A stretch of 64,000 bases of DNA from Bacteroidales bacterium UBA4363 (GTDB lineage Bacteria > Bacteroidota > Bacteroidia > Bacteroidales > Paludibacteraceae). The translations under genes and the position numbers were made by a program. How positions within the stretch are numbered: position 1 is the first letter of the stretch; every line of letters begins with the position of its first letter. This document shows, piece after piece, positions 1-9,149 of the stretch. The stretch covers positions 70,841 to 134,840 of the forward strand of contig DGSL01000026.1 of the NCBI GenBank assembly GCA_002393965.1, given 5' to 3'. The notes beneath the pieces were generated by a model, which was not told the origin of the DNA, searched no databases, and saw only the letters and a list, made by a program, of their open reading frames with translations.

Positions 1-722
1 GCATTGATCAATAAAAAAGTTTTCTTATTACAGAGGATATCTCCTCCAATCTGTTTTCCAAAAGTTTTTGCATCACCATACACATCCAAGAGATCATCCT
101 TTAATTGGAATGCCAAGCCGATGTTAATGCCGAAATCATACAATCGGGAAGCGTCCTGATCATTTGCACCTCCGATTATGGCACCAATCTTCAACGCACC
201 GGCCAGCAAGACAGCTGTTTTCAGCCGGATCATCTTCAGATATTCCTTCTCCGTAACATCGTTTCGATGTTCGAATTCCATATCATATTGTTGTCCTTCG
301 CAGACTTCCAAAGCAGTCTGCGTAAAAACAGTCAGAGAGCGAGACAATTTATCTTCCGGCATCTTGGCAAAGAATTCGTACGCCTTTACAAGCATTGCAT
401 CGCCAGATAAGATTGCCACGTTTTCGTTCCATTTATTGTGGACAGTCGGTTTCCCCCTACGAATGGGAGCCTTGTCCATCACATCATCGTGCAACAGGGT
501 AAAATTATGAAACACCTCAACTGCCAAAGCCGGCATCAAAGCACCTTCCACCTCTTCACAAAAGACATTGCATGCCATCAGAGTCAAGAGTGGCCGGAGG
601 CGCTTTCCTCCCAAAGACAACACATACTCGACTGGAGCGTACAAGTCTTTTGGTTCTTTCGTCCAATCCATCTGACTCATGCGAGTTGCCACCAGTTCTT
701 GTATTTCCGCAGTCGTCAACAT
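1..722 (-). CDS. Polyprenyl (farnesyl/geranylgeranyl-type) diphosphate synthase, 3' end cut by window edge
   Basis: Trans-type prenyltransferase that extends allylic diphosphates with isopentenyl diphosphate for quinone and undecaprenol precursors. I translated it from the minus strand; 240 codons are visible and the C-terminus lies beyond the left edge. The first aspartate-rich motif reads HDDVMD, followed by the expected RRGKPT. The second reads FQLKDDLLD, followed by FGKQIGGDI and NKKTFL. The order LGGKRLRPLL, first DDxxD, second DDxxD is diagnostic of the family. The start is the ATG at 722-720 (protein begins MLTTAEIQEL). Chain length cannot be judged from motifs alone; the second motif lies in an IspA-like context. 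It shares no operon with the next gene, which is divergent. Confidence 0.93.
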   Translation of the reverse strand, partial: MLTTAEIQELVATRMSQMDWTKEPKDLYAPVEYVLSLGGKRLRPLLTLMACNVFCEEVEGALMPALAVEVFHNFTLLHDDVMDKAPIRRGKPTVHNKWNENVAILSGDAMLVKAYEFFAKMPEDKLSRSLTVFTQTALEVCEGQQYDMEFEHRNDVTEKEYLKMIRLKTAVLLAGALKIGAIIGGANDQDASRLYDFGINIGLAFQLKDDLLDVYGDAKTFGKQIGGDILCNKKTFLLIN

Positions 723-1091
723 ATACGTTCAGTTAGTCGTCCTAAAAATTTCTTAGTCATCTTAAAGACACGGTCTATCAATCAAACCTATCCTCCTCAC
801 GATTAGGAACTCACGAAAATAAACAAAAAAAACTTTTTTGCGAAAACTATTTATCGACAATCCGCCTCTCCCCCTCTTCGCAATCCCCAACAGAAAAGCG
901 AAGGACACCATTTCTTAAAAAAACAAAAATTCTTCGACACGTCTATAATGACGTTCAGTCAGCACAAAAAAAAAATCATATGACGAGTTAAAAAGACAAA
1001 AAGTAATTCACTGCGGAAACAAAAACTGGCACCATTTTTGGGAAAGTCAAGGAGAATCTTCTATTTTTGTGAAACAAAAAAACTACAGACC
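723..1091. other. Divergent intergenic region, A/T-rich
   Basis: This 369-bp gap separates the prenyl synthase (leftward) from a secreted-protein gene (rightward). CAAACCTA at 783-790 is the complement of TAGGTTTG and is a plausible -7 element for the prenyl synthase, but no clear -33 box lies at the right distance. Several A-runs of seven to ten bases occur between about 825 and 975. I see no gene or RNA here. The promoter of the rightward gene is listed separately. Confidence 0.5.
1037..1069 (+). promoter_or_regulatory. Bacteroidetes-type promoter (TTTG-N21-TATTTTTG)
   Basis: TTTG at 1037-1040 and TATTTTTG at 1062-1069 match the TTTG/TAnnTTTG sigma-ABfr consensus with a 21-bp spacer. Transcription would begin about 1075, so the ATG at 1092 is the usable start and the in-frame ATG at 1038 is excluded. 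A TGGCAC at 1027-1032 followed by TTGG resembles a sigma-54 site with one key mismatch. Confidence 0.7.
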
Positions 1092-1553
1092 ATGAGAATC
1101 TTCGCAACACCTATTCGGCTCTCAATACTGCTTGCTGCTATTATCATTTCCGTCAATACACATGCCGGCATGGTAGCAATCACCATCAACACCGATATGG
1201 AAACCGCCATCCTACGTCATGAAAAAGCCGGTGCCGTAGTACAGGTCATTCCATGTCAGGACGAGAACTACCCAACCACCATCCGCGCAAAATACAAGGA
1301 CAAATCCGGAACTTTTCTTGTGACAGACGTTATTGCAAGTGGAGAAAACAATGTCAGCAAACAGGTAATTGTCTGCAAAAACGCAGATGCACTGCGAGGC
1401 CTTGCCACATGGTTCAACCAACAAGACAATTATTCGTTTGTTTCCGCAGACAAATGGAAAACCGAGGTAGATGGAGAATCTGTCGTTGTGTACTTTGAAC
1501 CTGTTGACCTATATGGCGAAGGTATTATTATCGAGAAAGAACGATTCAAATAA
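1092..1553 (+). CDS. Secreted protein of unknown function (153 aa)
   Basis: I do not recognise this family. The protein begins MRIFATPIRLSILLAAII and continues to THAG, a classical signal peptide with cleavage near residue 25, so it should be periplasmic or outer-membrane associated. The mature part is about 128 residues, alternates hydrophobic and polar residues in a beta-rich pattern, and has two cysteines (in IPCQDE and IVCKNA) that could form a disulfide. The start at 1092 is chosen because it lies just downstream of a good promoter and exposes the signal peptide; an in-frame ATG at 1038 would add 18 residues and overlap the promoter. A terminator follows, so it is a single-gene transcript. 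Confidence 0.75.
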   Translation: MRIFATPIRLSILLAAIIISVNTHAGMVAITINTDMETAILRHEKAGAVVQVIPCQDENYPTTIRAKYKDKSGTFLVTDVIASGENNVSKQVIVCKNADALRGLATWFNQQDNYSFVSADKWKTEVDGESVVVYFEPVDLYGEGIIIEKERFK

Positions 1554-1578
1554 GCAAAGACACACAATGTTCTTTTCC

Positions 1579-1609
1579 ATCCCATTACCTGCAAAACCGG
1601 TGATGGGAT
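1579..1609 (+). terminator. Intrinsic terminator after the secreted-protein gene
   Basis: ATCCCATTACC (1579-1589) pairs with GGTGATGGGAT (1599-1609), 11 bp with one G-U wobble and a 9-nt loop. It is followed by TATTTATTT. It lies 25 bases past the stop codon at 1553. Confidence 0.75.
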
Positions 1610-1661
1610 TATTTATTTCCCATAGAGATGCCACACAAAAATGACAGATGAACAGAGAAAG

Positions 1662-1760
1662 CATATATTATCTATACTTTAACTATATTATATCTATGCT
1701 TTAACTATACTATATCTATGCTTTATGTATGCTTTAACTGTGCTTTGGCAGTGCTATGAA
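1662..1760 (+). repeat. Array of nine 11-bp degenerate tandem repeats (consensus TATGCTTTAAC)
   Basis: The segment divides exactly into 11-bp units starting at 1662. They read CATATATTATC, TATACTTTAAC, TATATTATATC, TATGCTTTAAC, TATACTATATC, TATGCTTTATG, TATGCTTTAAC, TGTGCTTTGGC and AGTGCTATGAA. The last two units decay into the purine-rich tract that follows. The period matches roughly one helical turn, so the T-runs are phased on one face of the helix. It is intergenic, and 11 is not a multiple of three, so it is not a coding repeat. A longer array of the same unit lies on the opposite strand at 42308-42483. Confidence 0.85.
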
Positions 1761-1930
1761 TATGAAGAAGTAGAGGAAAAGGAATGGCGGAGCAACAGCG
1801 AACAGGAATCGGGGGCGGCAGGAGAGGAAAAGAAAAGGCAGAGACGTAGGGAAAGTTGAGGCAGAAAGAAAGGAATGGAAAGTGGCAAGAAAAGAAATGA
1901 AAGCAGGATGGGACGATGAGAAGTGAAAGA
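1761..1930 (+). other. Purine-rich (G/A) tract following the 11-bp array
   Basis: About 170 bp in which the plus strand is overwhelmingly G and A, with short runs such as GAGGAAAAGG. It begins where the repeat array ends. The only complete ORFs are about 20 codons or shorter. The same arrangement (array, then purine-rich strand) recurs in inverse orientation at 41990-42307. Confidence 0.65.
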
Positions 1931-2091
1931 CTGGGCTTATAGCCGCATTCTTAGTGGCAACTATCCTCTTTAGGATTTTTCTCCCTTACGACTGCGGCAG
2001 GTTCTTGAAATTCCTGCTCACAGATGTGACGTGGTACGGCTTTAACGTCTGTATCATAATAATCATAGTGGAACTGGCAATAAACAAATAG
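1916..2091 (+). pseudogene. Possible small two-helix membrane protein gene with a frameshift near 1933-1935
   Basis: From about 1936 to the TAG at 2089-2091 one frame is open and encodes two hydrophobic stretches (LIAAFLVATILFRIFL, then CIIIIIVELAI) joined by a polar loop containing a cysteine. That frame has no ATG; its only candidate start is GTG at 1954. The ATG at 1916 opens the neighbouring frame (MRSERLG) and reaches a stop at 1940. A single extra G in the GGG run at 1933-1935 would fuse the two into a 58-residue membrane protein. It may be a decayed gene, a sequencing error, or a short GTG-started gene. No homologue is recognised. Confidence 0.3.
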
Positions 2092-2164
2092 ACAGACTTT
2101 TAACAACCGTTTATATAGACAACTTATTCAGTTAAGACGCTCACTCTCTAATTAAGGCAAGGAT

Positions 2165-2605
2165 ATGGAAAAATGGGTTTTATTCATTGTCGGTGCACTG
2201 ACAGGAATCGTCCTCACGATAGGGGGCCTGTTCTATTACCACACGTCTGGAGAATTCAACACAGGCGAGGCGAGAAAGGATTCGACACTAAGCATGCAGA
2301 AACTGCCGCGCGGTGCCATCGTATTTGAGAAACCAGAACGAGCCTTTGAGGAGGAAACACTAAAAGTATCACGTACTGTTGCGAACCACACTGCACTCGT
2401 CACTGGAAAAGAAAAGGGGCAGGAATATCTGCTGACAAATGACGAGTCAAAATTCTATTACGATAATGAAATCATTATTGTCCCAAGAGAAAAAATGCTG
2501 CAACAAATCGGTGTATATCATGGCAGTATCAGCACTGTGCCTATCGTAAGAATCACAGGGAAAGACACTTCCTCAAGGATACAACAAAACGAAATCCTCA
2601 AGTAA
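2165..2605 (+). CDS. Membrane-anchored protein of unknown function (146 aa)
   Basis: Not a family I recognise. Residues 4-25 (WVLFIVGALTGIVLTIGG) form one N-terminal transmembrane helix without an obvious cleavage site, so the remaining 120 residues are probably periplasmic. The soluble part is charged and contains short beta-strand-like runs such as NEIIIVP and VPIVRI. The ATG at 2165 is preceded by AAGGCAAGG. The gene converges on rnr with a 37-bp gap. The partly decayed two-helix ORF just upstream may once have formed an operon with it. Confidence 0.7.
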   Translation: MEKWVLFIVGALTGIVLTIGGLFYYHTSGEFNTGEARKDSTLSMQKLPRGAIVFEKPERAFEEETLKVSRTVANHTALVTGKEKGQEYLLTNDESKFYYDNEIIIVPREKMLQQIGVYHGSISTVPIVRITGKDTSSRIQQNEILK

Positions 2606-2642
2606 TAATCTTTTCCTCGTTCCACCTTCACACGAAAAGGCG

Positions 2643-4844
2643 TTAAAAGTTATCAGCAAGCGAAAAGTCCAGTTGTTTTTTCTCAAGATTAGTTTTGCTG
2701 ACACGCACGGTGATCGGGTCGCCCAGTTGGAACTTGCGATGACGACGTTTGCCGACGAGACAATAATTTTTCTCATCCAAGACGTAATAATCGTCGCCTA
2801 ATTCCCGTACAGGAATCATTCCCTCGCACTTATTCTCGTTGATTTCGACATACACTCCCCATTCTGTAATACCCGAAATGACTCCGTCAAATACTCGTCC
2901 TATCTGGCCGGACATAAATTCCACCTGCTTGTATTTAATAGATGCACGCTCTGCGCTAGCAGCCAACTGTTCCATGGCTGAACAATGATCACAAAGTTCC
3001 TCGCATTCATTCGCACTTACCGACTTTCCTCCCTGCAAATAACGTTCGAGCAGACGATGAACCATCATATCAGGATAGCGGCGGATAGGAGAAGTGAAAT
3101 GGGTGTAGAAGTCAAATGCCAACCCATAGTGACCTATGTTTGTGGTCGTATAAATTGCTTTTGCCATTGAACGCACTGCAACACTTTGGACCAAATTCGC
3201 TTCCGGTTTGCCGTCAACCTGAGCAAGCAAATCATTAAGAGAGCCTGATATGTCTGACGCTTTCCCTGTTGTCTTCAGACGATATCCAAACTTCCGCACA
3301 AAATCCGAAAAGGTCTTAAACTTCTGCGGGTCAGGAGAGTCATGCACACGATAGACAAAGGTTTTTGCCTTTTGTCCCTTGCCCGGTTTGCCGATATGAG
3401 TTGCCACCGTACGATTAGCAAGAAGCATGAACTCCTCAATGAGTTTGTTTGCATCCTTTGATTCCTTAAAATAAACGGAAAGAGGTTTTCCTTTTTCATC
3501 TATTTCGAAACGGACTTCCGAACTCTCAAAAGAAATAGCGCCGTTACGAAAACGTCTTTCGCGCAGTTTTTTTGCGAGAGCATCTAGTTGCAGGATTTCG
3601 TGTCTCATATCCCCCTCTGCTCCTTCAATAATTTCCTGCGCCTCTTCGTAAGCGAACCGACGGTCAGAACGAATGACGGTACGACAGATCTCGTATTGCT
3701 GCACATTTGCCTCATCATCCAATTCGAAAACCACAGAGAATGCCAACTTCTCTTCGTTCGGCCGCAAAGAACAAAGTTCGTTGCAGAGATGTTCGGGCAA
3801 CATAGGAATCGTACGATCTACGAGATAGACAGACGTAGCACGTCGCTGAGCCTCTTCATCAATAGGAGATCCTGGCGTCACATAATGTGTCACGTCGGCA
3901 ATATGCACACCCACTTCCCAATGTCCATTATCCAGTCTTTGGATGGAGAGAGCATCATCGAAATCCTTTGCATCCCGAGGGTCGATAGTAAAAGTCGGCA
4001 CAGAACGCATATCCCGACGTTTTGAGAACTCCTCTGGCGTAAGATCATCTTTGATTCGGTCCGCCGCCAATTCCAAAGCTTCCGGATATTTATAAGGGAG
4101 CCCAAATTCCGCCAGGATGGCATGCATCTCCGTATTGTTGTCACCTACGTTTCCGAGAATATCTACGACTTCTCCTATGGGATTTCGGTCACTAATGCCC
4201 CACTCTACAATACGAACAATGGCCTTTTGTCCATCCTTTCCACCGTGAAGATTATCTACAGGGATGAAAATGTCGTTAGTCAGAATCTTGTTATCAACAC
4301 GCAAGAAAGCATAGTTACGTGCGACCTGCAATACTCCGACAAAAGTATCCTGAGCGCGTTTGAGAATCTCTACTACTTCTCCCTCCGGTTCATGTCCGGG
4401 AGGCAACGCATAAAGGAAAACGCGCACTCGGTCATTGTTGAGAGCATGGCGCAATCTTCGTTCAGCAATGAATACAGGACTGCCACCATCATCGGGCAGA
4501 AGGTATGTTTTCCCGTTGGAACGACGATCAACAACTCCTTCGATGTATCCACTTCTGACATTTAGTTTAAAGCGATTCGGTTCAACCTCGTCTACCACTT
4601 CCTGCAGGACCAATCCATCCAAAACGGAAGCCAGCAACTGCCGTTCTCCAGTAGTATGCAAAGCCAGCGCCGAAGCCAGTTGGCGGGGATTGAAAATCTT
4701 CTTGGGGTTTTCCTGCAGGACATCCATCAGACTCTGTGTCAACTGTTTTTTATTTAGTCGCTTTGCATTCTTCGTCTTCTGGAAGTTTACCGGACGGACG
4801 GAATGAGATCTGTCCGCACTGCGTTTCGTATCTTTTCGTTTCAT
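2643..4844 (-). CDS. rnr: Ribonuclease R
   Basis: Processive 3'-5' exoribonuclease that degrades structured RNA. The 733-residue protein has a basic N-terminus (MKRKDTKRSADRSHSVRP), cold-shock-type OB domains (for example GYIEGVVDRRSNGKTYLLP), the RNB catalytic domain with DPRDAKDFDDALS carrying the metal-binding aspartates, the downstream FTSPIRRYPDMMVHRLL segment, and a C-terminal S1 domain (GVISGITEWGVYVEI). The first ATG of the frame is at 4844; the reading frame extends 21 bases upstream only through a TTG. Length is close to the usual size for the family. It is divergent from gyrB. Confidence 0.97.
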   Translation of the reverse strand: MKRKDTKRSADRSHSVRPVNFQKTKNAKRLNKKQLTQSLMDVLQENPKKIFNPRQLASALALHTTGERQLLASVLDGLVLQEVVDEVEPNRFKLNVRSGYIEGVVDRRSNGKTYLLPDDGGSPVFIAERRLRHALNNDRVRVFLYALPPGHEPEGEVVEILKRAQDTFVGVLQVARNYAFLRVDNKILTNDIFIPVDNLHGGKDGQKAIVRIVEWGISDRNPIGEVVDILGNVGDNNTEMHAILAEFGLPYKYPEALELAADRIKDDLTPEEFSKRRDMRSVPTFTIDPRDAKDFDDALSIQRLDNGHWEVGVHIADVTHYVTPGSPIDEEAQRRATSVYLVDRTIPMLPEHLCNELCSLRPNEEKLAFSVVFELDDEANVQQYEICRTVIRSDRRFAYEEAQEIIEGAEGDMRHEILQLDALAKKLRERRFRNGAISFESSEVRFEIDEKGKPLSVYFKESKDANKLIEEFMLLANRTVATHIGKPGKGQKAKTFVYRVHDSPDPQKFKTFSDFVRKFGYRLKTTGKASDISGSLNDLLAQVDGKPEANLVQSVAVRSMAKAIYTTTNIGHYGLAFDFYTHFTSPIRRYPDMMVHRLLERYLQGGKSVSANECEELCDHCSAMEQLAASAERASIKYKQVEFMSGQIGRVFDGVISGITEWGVYVEINENKCEGMIPVRELGDDYYVLDEKNYCLVGKRRHRKFQLGDPITVRVSKTNLEKKQLDFSLADNF

Positions 4845-4901
4845 AATGCCCTGTTTTCTTATCAAGTTAAAACCTTATTATTCATGTATGATGTGGTTTT
4901 A

Positions 4902-4934
4902 CAAATATAGGAATAAAGAGAAGCGAACTCCAAC
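4902..4934 (-). promoter_or_regulatory. Probable rnr promoter
   Basis: On the minus strand TATATTTG (plus-strand CAAATATA, 4902-4909) is a perfect TAnnTTTG. GTTG (plus-strand CAAC, 4931-4934) sits 21 bp upstream as a three-of-four match to TTTG. It lies about 58 bases before the rnr start. Confidence 0.55.
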
Positions 4935-5013
4935 AGAAAACCCTTTTTTCGTCATGACGGCATCCCAGTGTTATTTCCCAAGTTTTTCGCTAGATCTGAA
5001 TAGCGTTTTTTCT

Positions 5014-7045
<2,032 letters not shown>

Positions 7046-7097
7046 TAAGGTTACAACCATTATCGATATTATATTCATTACTAATACTTAAAACACA

Positions 7098-8453
7098 ATG
7101 AATCTATTCTTCAAAAAACTCTTCGGAAAGCTTACGAAGACGGAAAAATTCGAGAAGGAGGAAGGACGCCTGCTAGCCGCATACAAGAGGTATTGCGACG
7201 TACAGACATCAGCAGAACTAAAGGAGTACACAGAACTCTTCCACATCGTAAAATCCGCAGCATTCCAAGAGAAGAAAAAGACATTGCAAAATCGCAAATT
7301 CTCCGACACAGAAGAATATCGCGATGCTCGCAAGTACGAAAAACTTGAGAACAATGCCGACGTAAAGCAATATTTTCAAACGTTGGTCAGTCCATCACTC
7401 AAGGAATACCTTGAATTTAAAAAGACTCCTGATTATGAAAAACTCGGGGATCCCAACATCTGGAAAACAGATGAACGGCTGAGCCAATTCAAGGCATATG
7501 AAAAGTCGGCAGAATTTAAAAATTTCGAACGATTGAACGGCTCATATATCATCAAAGAATATGAGAAACTTCGTAATATTGTTACAACTGATGAATTCAA
7601 ACAGAGAAAGGCTTTCTGGGAAAATAAAGATCGATGGAAAACCACAGAAGAGTACAAGCAGGAACAAAGATTCTATGAGCTCCAACGTACGGAAAGCATT
7701 TTATTCTATGAAAAAACAAACCCTAAAGAGTTCCAAAAACTAGACGAGTGGAAACTAACTTTTGAGGATACGTTTGATGGTAATACACTATCCAATCAAT
7801 GGAGTCAAGGCAACTATCACAGAGCACAGTCTCTTAAACGAATCTACTCATTAGCAAACGAAAAACAAGCCACCACAGATGGGTCCAACGTACAGGTAAC
7901 GAACAGCACGATGAATATCAATACGTTATCTGAACGCGTTAAGGGGCTTACATGGGATCCATCAAAAGGCTTTTTCAGTAAAGAATTCGCATTTACGTCA
8001 GGCGCCGTGAATACCGGAGACTTTTTCCAACAACGTTACGGGAAAATACAGGCAAAGATTCGCATTGTAAACAAGAAAAGTGATGTAAGCCATGCCTTTT
8101 GGCTCGGTACAGACGGAAAACTACCGCACATCAACATTTTCGCCTATAACGGAAAAGAAATCAGTGTTGGTCTCTGCACCTTACAAGGTAACGAAGTAAA
8201 AAAAGACCGCGATGTAATAAAAGGCATCTCTGCTGAGAACTATTACGTCTATACTTTGGAATGGACTCCGCAGGAAATCGTCTGGAAAGTCAACAATATT
8301 ACAGTAAAGAAAGTCAAGAATAACATATCAAGCGCAATGTATTTGGCTTTCAATTCCTTCATCGGTCCAAACAATGAAGGAGGAAATGCCACAATGCAAG
8401 TTGAGTGGGTAAAAGCATATCTCCCTAAATCCATGGTAACAATCAAACACTAA
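7098..8453 (+). CDS. GH16-fold protein without catalytic residues, with N-terminal charged repeat region
   Basis: Residues 1-217 are highly charged and aromatic and built from imperfect repeats of the type YEKL, KEY and EFK, probably helical. From residue 218 (WKLTFEDTFDGNTLSNQWS) the protein follows the glycoside hydrolase family 16 fold, with RYGKIQAKIRIV and YYVYTLEWTPQEIVWKVN as expected. The GH16 active site normally reads E-x-D-x-x-E. Here the segment at 343-351 is PHINIFAYN, so the three acidic positions are His344, Asn346 and Ala349. It should therefore be non-hydrolytic, perhaps a carbohydrate- or protein-binding module. No signal peptide is visible, so it is predicted cytoplasmic. 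It starts 52 bp after gyrB and may share its transcript. Confidence 0.8.
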   Translation: MNLFFKKLFGKLTKTEKFEKEEGRLLAAYKRYCDVQTSAELKEYTELFHIVKSAAFQEKKKTLQNRKFSDTEEYRDARKYEKLENNADVKQYFQTLVSPSLKEYLEFKKTPDYEKLGDPNIWKTDERLSQFKAYEKSAEFKNFERLNGSYIIKEYEKLRNIVTTDEFKQRKAFWENKDRWKTTEEYKQEQRFYELQRTESILFYEKTNPKEFQKLDEWKLTFEDTFDGNTLSNQWSQGNYHRAQSLKRIYSLANEKQATTDGSNVQVTNSTMNINTLSERVKGLTWDPSKGFFSKEFAFTSGAVNTGDFFQQRYGKIQAKIRIVNKKSDVSHAFWLGTDGKLPHINIFAYNGKEISVGLCTLQGNEVKKDRDVIKGISAENYYVYTLEWTPQEIVWKVNNITVKKVKNNISSAMYLAFNSFIGPNNEGGNATMQVEWVKAYLPKSMVTIKH

Positions 8454-8477
8454 ATTTCTGACTGAGAAGACCGAGGT

Positions 8478-9086
8478 ATGACAAACGAGGAAATCCGACA
8501 GTTACTACAGGACGAGGCGAAAGCCGTTCTTTCGCTTCCCATTACAGATCAATATCAAAAAGCTATTGATCTGATTGTAGAACAAGTCAACCATAAGGGG
8601 GGGAAACTCGTAGCGAGCGGAATGGGCAAAGCAGGACAGATAGCCATGAACATTTCCACCACTTTCAGTTCCACCGGAACGCCTTCTGTATTTCTACACC
8701 CTAGCGAAGCCCAACATGGAGATCTTGGCCTACTTCAAAAAAACGACATACTACTTGTTGTTTCCAACTCGGGAAAGACACGTGAAATAATCGAGTTAAT
8801 ACAATTGGCACGTGGATTGAAACCAGATATTAAATTTATTCTGATCACAGGTAACCCGAATGGCGAATTGGTAAAAGATGCCGATGCAGTACTCCTTACC
8901 GGCAATCCTCCCGAAGTCTGTGCGTTAGGACTTGCCCCAACAACATCAACAACCATGATGACAGTCATAGGAGACATCCTTGTTGTCGGGACAATGAAAC
9001 AAATTCATTTTTCTTATGAAGAGTATGCCAAACGTCACCACGGAGGGTATCTTGGGCAAAAGTCAAGGGAGAATAGTCAGAAATAA
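8478..9086 (+). CDS. SIS-domain sugar-phosphate isomerase-like protein (no CBS domains)
   Basis: Resembles the sugar isomerase domain of arabinose-5-phosphate isomerases (KdsD/KpsF/GutQ). Recognisable segments are SGMGKAGQIAMNIS, STFSSTG-like FSSTGTPSVFLHPSEA, HGDLGLL and VVSNSGKTREII. At 202 residues it is only the SIS domain; the usual enzymes are about 320 residues with a CBS pair. It may act on a related phosphosugar or be a stand-alone isomerase. It begins 24 bp after the GH16-like gene, suggesting cotranscription, and ends at a strong terminator. The substrate is not deducible from sequence. Confidence 0.85.
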   Translation: MTNEEIRQLLQDEAKAVLSLPITDQYQKAIDLIVEQVNHKGGKLVASGMGKAGQIAMNISTTFSSTGTPSVFLHPSEAQHGDLGLLQKNDILLVVSNSGKTREIIELIQLARGLKPDIKFILITGNPNGELVKDADAVLLTGNPPEVCALGLAPTTSTTMMTVIGDILVVGTMKQIHFSYEEYAKRHHGGYLGQKSRENSQK

Positions 9087-9115
9087 ATCGGACAAAACCT
9101 ATTAAAAACAAGAGT

Positions 9116-9143
9116 CAGGCTGATCAGGGAAATGATCAGCCTG
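9116..9143. terminator. Bidirectional intrinsic terminator
   Basis: CAGGCTGATCA (9116-9126) and TGATCAGCCTG (9133-9143) form a perfect 11-bp stem with a GGGAAA loop. TTTTATTTATTT follows on the plus strand. The element sits between convergent genes ending at 9086 and 9150. Confidence 0.9.
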
Positions 9144-9149
9144 TTTTAT

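Noticed and set aside
1662..1760. The 11-bp repeats as a CRISPR array
   Set aside because: There are no unique spacers, the unit is far too short, and no cas genes are nearby.
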